DNA of 64,000 nt from an uncultured Clostridium sp. (GTDB lineage: Bacteria > Bacillota > Clostridia > UBA1212 > UBA1255). Positions 32,461-41,070 of the stretch are shown one piece after another (the first letter of the stretch is position 1; every line of letters starts with the position of its first letter). The position numbers were made by a program, and so were the translations under genes. The stretch lies in the NCBI GenBank assembly GCA_900543695.1, contig UQSG01000001.1:124001-188000 (forward strand). Reading direction: 5' to 3'. Below the pieces are notes generated by a model that made no database searches, had not been told where the DNA came from, and saw only the letters and a program-made list of their open reading frames with translations.

Positions 32461-33549
32461 TTACGATTCAATGTATCCTTCGCTGCAAAGAAGCTCCGCC
32501 ATCAGCACGCCTCCGCCGGCAGCTCCTCTGATCGTGTTATGGGACAAGCACACAAATTTAATATCGTATTGCGTATCTTTACGCAGCCGACCGATCGAAA
32601 TTCCCATTCCATGCTCAAGATCCCGGTCCAGCCTCGTCTGCGGCCTGTTGTCTTCGGTAAAATAGGTCAGGAAGTGCTCCGGAGCGCTCGGCAGCTTCAG
32701 CTCTTGTGCTCTTCCCTTATAATTCGTCCAGATTTCAATGATCTCTTCGAGCGGCGGCAAGCGGTCGAAGCTGGCAAACACGGCACCCATGTGACCGTCC
32801 GAAGCCGGTACCCTGATACACTGAGCGGTAAAAGACGGAGACGCTGCCGGGACGATCCTGCCCTGCGCCTGGTCAATGGTGCCGAACAGCTTCAGCGGCT
32901 CCTGTTCCGATTTTTCCTCCTCTCCGCCGATATAGGGGATTACGTTGTCGACCATTTCCGGCCAGGTGGCAAACGTTTTGCCGGCGCCGGAAATCGCCTG
33001 GTAAGTACATACAAGAACCTTATTCAGGCCAAATCTCCGAAGCGGATGGAGCGCGGGTACATAGCTCTGCAGAGAGCAGTTTGATTTCACGGCAATAAAG
33101 CCGCGCTTTGTTCCGAGCCGTTTCTTCTGATATGGAATGATCTGCGCATGCTCCGGATTGATTTCCGGAACGATCATCGGAACGTCCGGAGTAAACCGGT
33201 TTGCGCTGTTGTTCGAAATAACCGGACACTCATTTTTGGCATACAGCTCTTCGAGCGCTTTGATTTCATCCTTTTTCATATCTACTGCGCAGAAAACAAA
33301 ATCCACGCTTCCCGCGATTTTTTTCACGTCTGCCGAGGCGTCTGCGACAATCATATTGCGATATTTCTCAGGAATTTCCTTTGTCATGCTCCATTTGGAG
33401 CCTACTGCTTCCGCGTACGGTTTTCCTGCCGATCTGCTGCTTGCCGCAAGCACCGCGACTTCAAACCAGGGATGATTTTCCAGCAGCAGCAAAAAACGCT
33501 GGCCGACCATTCCCGTTGCACCTATAACGCCCACTTGATACTTTTTCAT
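32461..33549 (-). CDS. asd: Aspartate-semialdehyde dehydrogenase, archaeal/fungal type
   Basis: This enzyme reduces aspartyl phosphate to aspartate semialdehyde, the branch point to lysine, threonine and methionine. The NADP loop GVIGATGMVGQRF starts at residue 7. The catalytic Cys is in VKSNCSLQSYVPAL, the variant typical of the archaeal/fungal-type enzyme also found in Clostridia. The later DGHMGAVF and LSHNTIRGAAGG blocks complete the fold. At 362 residues it is full length. It overlaps ispF by four bases and is followed by dapA. Confidence 0.95.
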   Translation of the reverse strand: MKKYQVGVIGATGMVGQRFLLLLENHPWFEVAVLAASSRSAGKPYAEAVGSKWSMTKEIPEKYRNMIVADASADVKKIAGSVDFVFCAVDMKKDEIKALEELYAKNECPVISNNSANRFTPDVPMIVPEINPEHAQIIPYQKKRLGTKRGFIAVKSNCSLQSYVPALHPLRRFGLNKVLVCTYQAISGAGKTFATWPEMVDNVIPYIGGEEEKSEQEPLKLFGTIDQAQGRIVPAASPSFTAQCIRVPASDGHMGAVFASFDRLPPLEEIIEIWTNYKGRAQELKLPSAPEHFLTYFTEDNRPQTRLDRDLEHGMGISIGRLRKDTQYDIKFVCLSHNTIRGAAGGGVLMAELLCSEGYIES

Positions 33550-34070
33550 ATGAATCCTCCGTTGTCCTTTCCATTTCTATTATATTCCGATCCTGCAGCC
33601 GCGGTTACCACGCAGATCACCGCAATGCCTTCTCCCCTTCCGAATTCCGTCAGGCCCTCTCCGGATGTGGCGGTAATCCCGATCCGCTCCGGTGAAATTC
33701 CGCACAGCCCCGCGATCCGGAGCCGCATTTCTTCCGTTTTAGGCGAAATTTTCGGGGCTTTGCACTCAAGCGAAAGAGAGATGTGCCGCAGCCGCATATT
33801 CTTTTGTTCCAAAACGTTCAGCGCCTCGCGCAGATATACCGCCGAATCGGTAATTCCGTTCCGGCAGAGCGCATCGGCGGCCTCGCCTAAAATATTGACT
33901 CCCGTAAGTCCAGAAACAGCATTTGTAATTGCATGCAGAACGACGTCCCCGTCGCTGTTCGCCGCAAGTCCCCGGCAGCCTTCAAACAGAACGCCTCCCA
34001 GATACAAAGGCTTCTCTTCTTCTGTAAACCGATGGGAATCCTGCCCCACCGCGCTGAGCGTCTCCATCAC
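33546..34070 (-). CDS. ispF: 2-C-methyl-D-erythritol 2,4-cyclodiphosphate synthase
   Basis: IspF closes the cyclodiphosphate ring in the MEP route to isoprenoids. The metal site is SDGDVVLHAITNA (normally the DADVxxHA motif; here S-D-G-D-V), and the end holds GLTEFGRGEGIAVICV. The start GQDSHRF is also typical. At 174 residues it is slightly long at the C-terminus, which ends in a short Asn-rich tail. It lies between dut and asd, coupled to both by 4-base overlaps. Confidence 0.95.
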   Translation of the reverse strand: MMETLSAVGQDSHRFTEEEKPLYLGGVLFEGCRGLAANSDGDVVLHAITNAVSGLTGVNILGEAADALCRNGITDSAVYLREALNVLEQKNMRLRHISLSLECKAPKISPKTEEMRLRIAGLCGISPERIGITATSGEGLTEFGRGEGIAVICVVTAAAGSEYNRNGKDNGGFI

Positions 34071-34516
34071 TCGATCCCCGTAGAACCGAATCCGCCGCCT
34101 CTGTCGGTTCCGATCCGCTGCACGTCCGTCTGTTCCCGGAAAAGAATTTTAGGAACCTTCTGCAGGACAAACTGAGCGATTCTGTCGCCCTTTTCGATCC
34201 TGTACGGCGTGTTGGGAGATGTATTCTGCGTAATAACGCAGATTTCGTCCCGATAGCCGGCGTCGATCGTTCCCGGCGCATTTGCCAGGCGCAGCGGCGT
34301 TTTAAGCGATAAGCCGCTTCTCGGTCTGACCTGAATTTCATATCCGTCCGGTATCGCGACCTTCAATCCCGTAGGAACAAGCACGGTTTCTCCCGGCTGG
34401 ATTTCAACAGATTCCGCGGCGCGCACATCCATTCCCGCGTCTCCCTCTCTGGCATATTCCGGAAGACGTACGCCCTCTCTGCAGATTTCCACGCTGATTT
34501 CGACTGCGTCTCTCAT
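34067..34516 (-). CDS. dut: Deoxyuridine 5'-triphosphate nucleotidohydrolase
   Basis: This trimeric dUTPase keeps uracil out of DNA and supplies dUMP. The five motifs are visible: AGDAGMDVRA-like motif 1 (seen as EGDAGMDVRA), RPRSGLSLK (2), GTIDAGYRDEI (3), KGDRIAQFVL (4) and RGGGFGSTG at the C-terminus (5). At 149 residues it is the standard form. Coupled between serS and ispF. Confidence 0.97.
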   Translation of the reverse strand: MRDAVEISVEICREGVRLPEYAREGDAGMDVRAAESVEIQPGETVLVPTGLKVAIPDGYEIQVRPRSGLSLKTPLRLANAPGTIDAGYRDEICVITQNTSPNTPYRIEKGDRIAQFVLQKVPKILFREQTDVQRIGTDRGGGFGSTGIE

Positions 34517-35811
34517 TCAGATTCCCGTTCCTTTCTCCGTAAAACGGCCGTTCCTCCCATATATGGGCGCAGCACCTCCGGAACCGTGACGCTGCCGTCC
34601 TCGTTATAATGATTCTCCAGCAGCGCAATCAGCATCCTTGGCGGCGCCGCAACCGTGTTATTTAACGTATGCGCAAAATAATTTCCTTTCTCTCCCCTGA
34701 TCCGGATGCCGAGCCGTCTGCTCTGCGCATCCGTAAGATTCGAGCAGCTGCCGACTTCAAAATATTTCTGCTGTCGCGGGCTCCAGGCCTCGACATCGAC
34801 GCTCTTTGCCTTAAGATCAGCCAGGTCGCCCGAGCAGCATTCCAGCGTTCGTACGGGAATTTCCATGCTCCGGAACAGCTCGACCGTATAGGACCACATT
34901 CTGTCATACCACATTTTGCTGTCCTCCGGCTCGCAAACCACGATCATTTCCTGTTTCTCAAACTGGTGAATTCTGTACACGCCTCTCTCCTCGATCCCGT
35001 GCGCGCCTTTTTCCTTCCGGAAGCAGGGAGAGTAAGAGGTCAACGTGTAAGGCAGATCCGCTTTCTGAAGGAACTGATCCTTAAACTTTCCGATCATGGA
35101 ATGCTCGCTCGTACCGATCAGGTACAGATCCTCTCCTTCGATTTTATACATCATGGCGTCCATTTCTTCAAAGCTCATGACGCCGGTCACGACGTCGCTC
35201 CGAATCATGAATGGAGGGATACAGTACGTAAACCCTTTTCCGATCATGAAGTCTCTTGCATAGGCAAGCACCGCCGACTCCAGGCGCGCAATATCGCCGA
35301 GTAAATAATAGAATCCGTTTCCGGCGACTCTTCTTGCCGCATTGAGATCGATCCCGCCGAGCGATTCCATAAGATCGGTATGATACGGAATTTCATATTC
35401 CGGTACGCGCGGCTCTCCGTATTTCTGGAGCTCGACGTTTTCGCTGTCGTCTTTTCCGATCGGAACCGTCTCGTCGATAAAATTCGGTATTTTCAGCATA
35501 CGCGTTCTGAGCTCCGTCTCGTATTCGGCTTCCTTCGTCTCAATTTCCAGAAGCTCCCGATTAATTCGTCCGACCTGCGCTTTGATTTCTTCCGCTTCCG
35601 ATTTTCGTCCCTCGCGCATCAGAGCGCCGATCCGGCTGCTCAGCTCGTTCCGCTCTTTGCGTGCTTCGTTGCCGCGCTGGATGGCGGCGCGGTTCTCCGC
35701 ATCCAGCGATACGATTTCGTCGACCAGCGGGAGCTTTTCGTCCTGAAATTTTTTCCTGATGTTTTCCTTTACGGCGTCCGGATTGTCCCGCAGCGCTTTG
35801 ATATCGATCAT
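34513..35811 (-). CDS. serS: Seryl-tRNA synthetase
   Basis: This class II synthetase charges tRNA-Ser. The N-terminal helical arm that contacts tRNA begins MIDIKALRDNPDAVKENI, and the class II motifs include FRKEKGAHGIEERGVYRIHQFEK and the final NNTVAAPPRMLIALLENH. ATG at 35811 (432 aa) is chosen because it gives the family's usual N-terminus and follows GGAGG; the open frame extends further upstream without homology. It is the first gene of the serS-dut-ispF-asd-dapA-dapB run. No T-box was seen. Confidence 0.96.
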   Translation of the reverse strand: MIDIKALRDNPDAVKENIRKKFQDEKLPLVDEIVSLDAENRAAIQRGNEARKERNELSSRIGALMREGRKSEAEEIKAQVGRINRELLEIETKEAEYETELRTRMLKIPNFIDETVPIGKDDSENVELQKYGEPRVPEYEIPYHTDLMESLGGIDLNAARRVAGNGFYYLLGDIARLESAVLAYARDFMIGKGFTYCIPPFMIRSDVVTGVMSFEEMDAMMYKIEGEDLYLIGTSEHSMIGKFKDQFLQKADLPYTLTSYSPCFRKEKGAHGIEERGVYRIHQFEKQEMIVVCEPEDSKMWYDRMWSYTVELFRSMEIPVRTLECCSGDLADLKAKSVDVEAWSPRQQKYFEVGSCSNLTDAQSRRLGIRIRGEKGNYFAHTLNNTVAAPPRMLIALLENHYNEDGSVTVPEVLRPYMGGTAVLRRKERESE

Positions 35812-35872
35812 ACCGTTTCTTTCCTCCATACAATGTCTTGCCATCCGTGCAGAAACCACGTTGTTAAAATTT

Positions 35873-35901
35873 ATTCTATAACAAACACCTGCGTACCGCA
35901 A
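35873..35901 (-). promoter_or_regulatory. Probable promoter of the serS operon
   Basis: TTGCGG (35901-35896) and TAGAAT (35878-35873) are 17 bases apart on the minus strand, about 60 bases before the serS start. Confidence 0.5.
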
Positions 35902-35961
35902 CTGTTTTTTTCGCCTGACACGTATATTATGGACATTTTTCGCGCGTTCATCCACCACCGG

Positions 35962-36852
35962 TCAGGAATGCGGCAGGACGCCGGTCAGGTCAAAGGAGGG
36001 AATAAAGCGCAAAGAGGCGGCGGTGCTTTCCTGAAGATATGCCGTTTCTATCCCGAGCCGGTCGGCATAAGCAGTCAAACAGGCATACTCCCGTTTTGTC
36101 ACCGTGCGGTTCAGCTCTTCCGGAACGCCGGGGACAGGCGTATACTGACTCATAAGACTGTAATAGATATTGTTCTGATAACGTGTAAAAATCCGTTTTA
36201 ATACATTTTTGGCTGCTGTGAGCTTCCCGGGCAGCAGCAAATGGCGCACGATCACGCCGGAACGCAGCAATCCGTCAGAGGAAAAAGAAAGCGGCGCAAG
36301 CTCGACCATTTTGGCAAGCGCTGCGTCGGCGTTTTCTATATAATCCGCGGCTCCGGAATAACGCAGCGCATCGGCATTCGTCGCATATTTATAATCCGTA
36401 AGAAAAATATCGACGGCGCCCCGCAGACGTTCGATTGCAGAGGAAAGCTCGTAGCCCCCGGTGTTATACACAATGGGAAGCGAAAGGCCCCGGCGTCTGG
36501 CGATTTCAATTGCCTCAAGAATCTGCACCGCATAATGCGTCGGTGTTACAAGGTTGATGTTATGCGCTCCCTGCGCTTCCAGCTCTAACATGATCTCTGC
36601 GAGGCGGGAAATTTCCACCTCTATCCCGGCTATGCCTCTGCTGACCGGCAGATTCTGACAATATACGCAGCGCAGCGTGCAGTATGAAAAAAAGATTGTA
36701 CCGGATCCGCGCGTGCCGGAAATGCACGGCTCCTCCCAGGCATGAAGAGCCGCACGGGAAATCCGCACCGCGGAACCGCCCGCACCGCAAAAGCCGACTG
36801 CGCCGGAGGAACGGTCGACACCGCAGCGGCGCGGGCAAAGCTCACACATCAT
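35962..36852 (-). CDS. PflX-like radical SAM protein (COG1313 type)
   Basis: The 296-residue protein begins MMCELCPRRCGVDR, an extra Cys motif, and carries the radical SAM cluster motif CTLRCVYCQN at about residues 58-67. NLVTPTHYAVQILEAI and LPIVYNTGGYE are typical of the pyruvate formate-lyase activase-like COG1313 family, whose substrate is not known. It overlaps the upstream metallophosphoesterase gene by 11 bases, so it is the last gene of that operon. The product could install a glycyl radical or mature another protein, but no candidate glycyl-radical enzyme is in the window. Confidence 0.82.
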   Translation of the reverse strand: MMCELCPRRCGVDRSSGAVGFCGAGGSAVRISRAALHAWEEPCISGTRGSGTIFFSYCTLRCVYCQNLPVSRGIAGIEVEISRLAEIMLELEAQGAHNINLVTPTHYAVQILEAIEIARRRGLSLPIVYNTGGYELSSAIERLRGAVDIFLTDYKYATNADALRYSGAADYIENADAALAKMVELAPLSFSSDGLLRSGVIVRHLLLPGKLTAAKNVLKRIFTRYQNNIYYSLMSQYTPVPGVPEELNRTVTKREYACLTAYADRLGIETAYLQESTAASLRFIPSFDLTGVLPHS

Positions 36853-38788
36853 GGTTTCCTGCCTTTTTTGACCGATACAGCAGCACTCCGGCGGCAGAAG
36901 CCAGACAGATTGCTCCCGCCGACAGAACCGCAGCGATCACAGATAAAGCAGAATTTCCTCCTTTTGCTTTTTCCGGGGCGGAAGAACTGGGCGCCGGCGT
37001 CGGATCTTTCTTGGCAGAAGCTCCGGTATACGCTTTCGTCGGCGATGCGGGCGTGCCTGTCGCTGCCGCATTTGTCGTCGTTTCCGGCGATGCGCTCGGC
37101 GCGGGGGTTTCTTGCTGCGGCGCCGCGGTCGCCTGCGCAGCGGCCGTAGCAGGAGTCCGTGTCGGCCTTACAGACGGCTGCAGGGCCGGGGTTTCCACCG
37201 GCGATGCACTCGGCGTCACAGAAGACGCTTGACCAAGCGGAAGAAAGAACTGCGCCGCGGGTGTCCACAGGCTGTTTGCAAAATCTCTTCCGCGCACGTA
37301 AATGCCGTTTTCATATACCTCTACATAGTATCCCTGGCTTCCTATGACTTCTTCATCCGCATCATTCCATAAATATCCGACCGAGGCGGAGTTAAAATAA
37401 TTCGCCGTTTTTCCGTTTCCGTAAAGCATCGGCTGCGTCGTGTTGAAATGCCAGTGCGTATGGCCTGTAAACAGCAGGACGTTCGGATAGGCGTCCAGAA
37501 TTCCCCGGAGCTCTTCATCCTGTTCCACGCCGTACCAATCCTGAATCGTGGGATTCAGATAAGCCAGCGAGCCCGAAACCGTGTTTTTCAGAGGCTCGTG
37601 CAGAAAAACAAAGACCGGTTCGTCCGGAGAAGCTTTTTCAAGCTGCGTTCTCAGCCAGCTCAGCTGCGTATCGCTGAGATAAGCAAAGCCGCCCTTCCGT
37701 TCCGAGCCAAGCACGATGAAGGAATTTCCCTCGATTTCGAACGTATAATAAACGCCCGGCATGCCCGTATAATTCCGAAACAGCGCCACCTGCGCTTCAT
37801 ACGTTCCGTTGTAGTCTCTGTCATGATTCCCCATTGCGAAATACATTGCCGGCGTTCCGTCTGTCAGAACCGAAGCTCTGATTTCATTGAGCCTTTTCCA
37901 TTGCGCTTCCAGTCCGTTGTCCGTATTATCACCGATGGTCACAATCGCCCTGCTGTCGGGCGCATTGCGGAGCACGTCGCGCAGCGCCAGTTCAAAATGC
38001 GTTGCGTGGAGCGGTACGGAATCGTTGATATGGATATCCGTAAAAATCTGAAAGCCGTACAGACGGTTACCCATGGAAGGCGTATTGTAAAAGGACGGAT
38101 CCGATATCTTGCAGGCGGCAAAATACTGCGTCTCGGTATTGCCGGCTTTGATATAAGCGTAAAGATGCGTCGCCTCCGCAGGGATCACGGTACACGTTCC
38201 CAGCGTATAGGTATATTGATTATTTTTCAGCGTCGCCGTTCCCAGACTCGTATATCCCTGCAGTTTTCCAGAGGCTGTTCCCAGATACAGCTCATAGCTG
38301 ACTGACGCGTCGTATTTTTCCGCAGGAGTGATCCGTACGGTGCGTCCGGAGGAAAGCGAAATCGAGGGCCAATACGGAGCGGCATCAAAGGATACGGTCA
38401 AATCCTTACGGTCCAGAATCGTATAGCCGTCATTCTGCAGCAGATAAATCTGATACGTTCCCGGAGAAAGCGGCTGGTTTGCATTGACCTCTGACTCTGC
38501 GGGCAGCGAAACCTGTCCCGTTCCGTTTTCTGCATAGCACCAGCGCAGCGACGGAGTCGGTCCTGGCGCCACGCCGTCCGGATAAATTCCGATCCAATCT
38601 CTGGCGCCCGTCCCGCTGTATCGGATCACGATTTCCTCTCCGCTTTGCACACTTGTCTTTTCCAATGTAATAGACGGCGCCGAAGCAGCCGCTTCCAACG
38701 CCGTCCTACCGCCGCAGAAAAGCAGAGAGCTGAAAATCAGCACAAATGCCGTTCCAAGCGCTACGGCTGGTAAAAGCTTATTTTTCAT
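36842..38788 (-). CDS. Secreted, membrane-anchored metallophosphoesterase, copy 2
   Basis: The 648-residue protein has a signal peptide, an N-terminal beta domain with RDWIGIYPDGVAPG (about residues 50-65), a second beta region, and a calcineurin-like phosphoesterase domain. Metal-binding motifs are TDIHIND, GDNTDNG, GNHDRD and TGHTHWHF. A long Thr/Pro/Ala/Ser linker leads to a membrane helix and a short basic tail (YRSKKAGNHDV). It should act on phosphate esters outside the cell; the substrate is unknown. The Met at 38788 is used because it starts the signal peptide. It overlaps the paralogue upstream by 11 bases. Confidence 0.85.
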   Translation of the reverse strand: MKNKLLPAVALGTAFVLIFSSLLFCGGRTALEAAASAPSITLEKTSVQSGEEIVIRYSGTGARDWIGIYPDGVAPGPTPSLRWCYAENGTGQVSLPAESEVNANQPLSPGTYQIYLLQNDGYTILDRKDLTVSFDAAPYWPSISLSSGRTVRITPAEKYDASVSYELYLGTASGKLQGYTSLGTATLKNNQYTYTLGTCTVIPAEATHLYAYIKAGNTETQYFAACKISDPSFYNTPSMGNRLYGFQIFTDIHINDSVPLHATHFELALRDVLRNAPDSRAIVTIGDNTDNGLEAQWKRLNEIRASVLTDGTPAMYFAMGNHDRDYNGTYEAQVALFRNYTGMPGVYYTFEIEGNSFIVLGSERKGGFAYLSDTQLSWLRTQLEKASPDEPVFVFLHEPLKNTVSGSLAYLNPTIQDWYGVEQDEELRGILDAYPNVLLFTGHTHWHFNTTQPMLYGNGKTANYFNSASVGYLWNDADEEVIGSQGYYVEVYENGIYVRGRDFANSLWTPAAQFFLPLGQASSVTPSASPVETPALQPSVRPTRTPATAAAQATAAPQQETPAPSASPETTTNAAATGTPASPTKAYTGASAKKDPTPAPSSSAPEKAKGGNSALSVIAAVLSAGAICLASAAGVLLYRSKKAGNHDV

Positions 38789-40001
38789 TCCCGGATCCTT
38801 TCTTTTTTGAGGAAACAACCACGCCGATCGCAATGGCCGCAGCAATCACCGCAGCGGCGCAGACTGCTGCTATGATCCATGCTGTAGTGCTGCTGTCTGC
38901 GTCATTGGAGTCCGCCGGATCCGACGTTGCCGCCGGCGTGGAATCTGCTGCATTCTCTGCATTCCCTCCCGTCAGAGAGATGGTCTGCTCCAGAACCCAC
39001 TTCTGGTTCAAGAAATCTCTGCCCCTTACCACGATCTTATCGCTGTATACATATACAAACAGGCCCTCGCTGCCTGTCCATCTGCCAGCGCTGTCTCTGA
39101 CGCCCGTATTGTTGTCGTTCCACAGATATCCGACTGCCGAGCAGTTAAAATAGCTTGCTCTTGTTTCATCATCCGTAACAACCACCGGCTGCCTGCTCGC
39201 AAATTCCCAGTGCGTATGTCCGCTAAATACGATCGCCTGCGGGTATTGATCCGCGACCGCCTTCAAATCTGCATATCTGTTGTCCGGATAGTAATCAGGG
39301 TTATTCGGGTTTCCCTCCCAGCCCTGTCCGTCCAGCGATCCGGAAACCGTATCGGGGAACGGCTCGTGAATGATCACAAAGATCGGCAGATCTGTCTTCG
39401 CTGCTGCGGCCATCTGATTCTGGAACCAATTGTATTGGTCTTCGGAAATAAAAACGTCGTTGCAGTGGTCGTTTCTGCTTGTTACTTCCGATCCGAGGAC
39501 AATGACGTATGAGCCCTCCAGCTGGAACGAATAATACACGTTATTAATCGAATCATTACCGGAACTTAACCTTGCGTATTGAATAAAGCGATCCATCCAC
39601 TCCGATACAGGCGTATTATTTTCCGCCGTTCCGGATACGTATCCTCTGTCGTGATTCCCGATGGCATAATACATCGGAACATCCGGCAGCACTTCGTTTT
39701 TTATGGTGCTGAGCGTCTCATACTCCGCCTCAGTGCCGTTATTCGTGTGATCCCCTACAGAGAGAATCGCCTTGGTTTCCGGGGAAACGCTCTTGATTTC
39801 TTCCAATGCCGTCCGATAATTTTCTTCTGAATAACAGCCGGGGTCTCCCATCTGCATGTCGCCGATCACGTTGAACATATAAAGCGGTTCTTCTTCCGCT
39901 GATACGCCTGCCTCCTGACGGCTGCCAACCGATACGGCTGCCGTCAGAAGCAATACCGCAACCATGCCCGCAAATACGGGCAAGCTTCTTTTGTGTTTCA
40001 T
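38778..40001 (-). CDS. Secreted, membrane-anchored metallophosphoesterase, copy 1
   Basis: The 407-residue protein has a signal peptide (cut near VSVGSRQEA), a calcineurin-like phosphoesterase domain with VIGDMQMGD, GDHTNNG, GNHDRG and SGHTHWEF, an Asp/Ser/Thr linker, one membrane helix and a KKKGSGNEK tail. It lacks the N-terminal beta domains of copy 2 but aligns with it over the whole catalytic part, down to the shared FNSASVGYLWND-like (here FNCSAVGYLWND) segment, so the pair arose by tandem duplication. It is 29 bases after the M19 dipeptidase gene. Confidence 0.86.
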   Translation of the reverse strand: MKHKRSLPVFAGMVAVLLLTAAVSVGSRQEAGVSAEEEPLYMFNVIGDMQMGDPGCYSEENYRTALEEIKSVSPETKAILSVGDHTNNGTEAEYETLSTIKNEVLPDVPMYYAIGNHDRGYVSGTAENNTPVSEWMDRFIQYARLSSGNDSINNVYYSFQLEGSYVIVLGSEVTSRNDHCNDVFISEDQYNWFQNQMAAAAKTDLPIFVIIHEPFPDTVSGSLDGQGWEGNPNNPDYYPDNRYADLKAVADQYPQAIVFSGHTHWEFASRQPVVVTDDETRASYFNCSAVGYLWNDNNTGVRDSAGRWTGSEGLFVYVYSDKIVVRGRDFLNQKWVLEQTISLTGGNAENAADSTPAATSDPADSNDADSSTTAWIIAAVCAAAVIAAAIAIGVVVSSKKKGSGNEK

Positions 40002-40030
40002 GTCTCCTTGCTCCTTTATTTCTTTGTTAT

Positions 40031-40984
40031 TTATAGTAAATTTTCCTGAAATGCGCGTTCCATATTCCCGGCCATAATATCCCTGACAAGCGTCTCGGGA
40101 TAATTGATCCGGAGCAGCGCGTCACACAGCTTTCCAAGCTCACGCGTTCCGGCAATCTCCTCCGGGGGATAGTCGATTCCGTCAAAATCCGTTCCGATTC
40201 CCACGTTTTTCTGGCCGCCGAGCGCCATAAAGTGCTCGATGTGGCGGAGAATATCATCTATCGACGCTGCGCCGCCGTCCGCTCTGAGAAAGCTGTGGTA
40301 GAAATTAATTCCCGTTACGCCGCCCTTTTTGATCAGCAGACGGAACATGTCGTCCGTCAGGTTCCGCGGATGAGGACAGAGCGCTCTGGAATTGGAATGC
40401 GAAGCAATAAACGGCTTCTCCGCAATTTCCGCCACGTCATAAAACCCTTTGTCCGACAGGTGCGATACGTCGGCCACAATTCCGAGCCGATTCATTTCCC
40501 GCAGTACGTCCCTTCCGAAATGCGTCAGCCCGCCGGCGTAATCCGCTTCGCCATTCAGGCGGTCCGCCGTTTGCACGCACGTATCGCTGATTGCGTATGG
40601 ATGATTCCATGTAAGCGTAATGAGCCGGACGCCTCTCTTGTAAAACGCCTCTACCCTGCCAAGCTCACGCCCCAGCGCTTCGCCGCCCTCAATTCCGAGA
40701 ATCACGTTCACGCCTTTTTTGCAGCGTTCCATATCCTGACGAGTTTTAATCTGCTTGACAGAAGGATTTTTCGCTAATTCTTCATAAAATTTTCCAATAA
40801 ACCGTTCAACCTTCCGATCGACGTCTTCCCTTGCGGCGTCCACCCAAACGGCAACCACCTGCGTAAAATAAGGAAACGCCTCCGCCTGCTTCAAGTTGAA
40901 TTGCCGCTCCGCGTCTGCAAGATTCTCTCCGTCTTTCAGCGTTGTAAGCGTATCGCAATGTCCGTCAAAAATTCCAAACGTCAT
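40031..40984 (-). CDS. Membrane dipeptidase-like enzyme (M19)
   Basis: The 317-residue cytoplasmic protein is an amidohydrolase-fold renal dipeptidase. Zinc ligands are in FDGHCDTL (His-x-Asp), GIEGGEA (bridging Glu), DVSHLSDKGF and SHSNSRALCPHPRNL. GTDFDGID near the C-terminus is also diagnostic. Family members cut dipeptides, including D-amino acid ones, so it may recycle wall peptides, which is inference. A good promoter lies just upstream. It heads the run with the two metallophosphoesterases and the radical SAM gene. Confidence 0.92.
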   Translation of the reverse strand: MTFGIFDGHCDTLTTLKDGENLADAERQFNLKQAEAFPYFTQVVAVWVDAAREDVDRKVERFIGKFYEELAKNPSVKQIKTRQDMERCKKGVNVILGIEGGEALGRELGRVEAFYKRGVRLITLTWNHPYAISDTCVQTADRLNGEADYAGGLTHFGRDVLREMNRLGIVADVSHLSDKGFYDVAEIAEKPFIASHSNSRALCPHPRNLTDDMFRLLIKKGGVTGINFYHSFLRADGGAASIDDILRHIEHFMALGGQKNVGIGTDFDGIDYPPEEIAGTRELGKLCDALLRINYPETLVRDIMAGNMERAFQENLL

Positions 40985-41030
40985 CTTTCCAGAGCCCTTC
41001 TTTAAAACTTTTCAAAATGCCATTTTATGT

Positions 41031-41059
41031 ATGATAGCACAAACGCCCCGAACTTTCAA
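41031..41059 (-). promoter_or_regulatory. Promoter of the M19-metallophosphoesterase operon
   Basis: TTGAAA (41059-41054) and TATCAT (41036-41031) are 17 bases apart on the minus strand, about 47 bases before the dipeptidase start. Confidence 0.65.
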
Positions 41060-41070
41060 GAGACCGCGTT

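Noticed and set aside
35830..35960. Possible T-box leader before serS
   Set aside because: The sequence GTGGTTTCTGCACGG superficially recalls a T-box, but the conserved AGGGTGGTACCGCG-type element and a terminator hairpin are absent.
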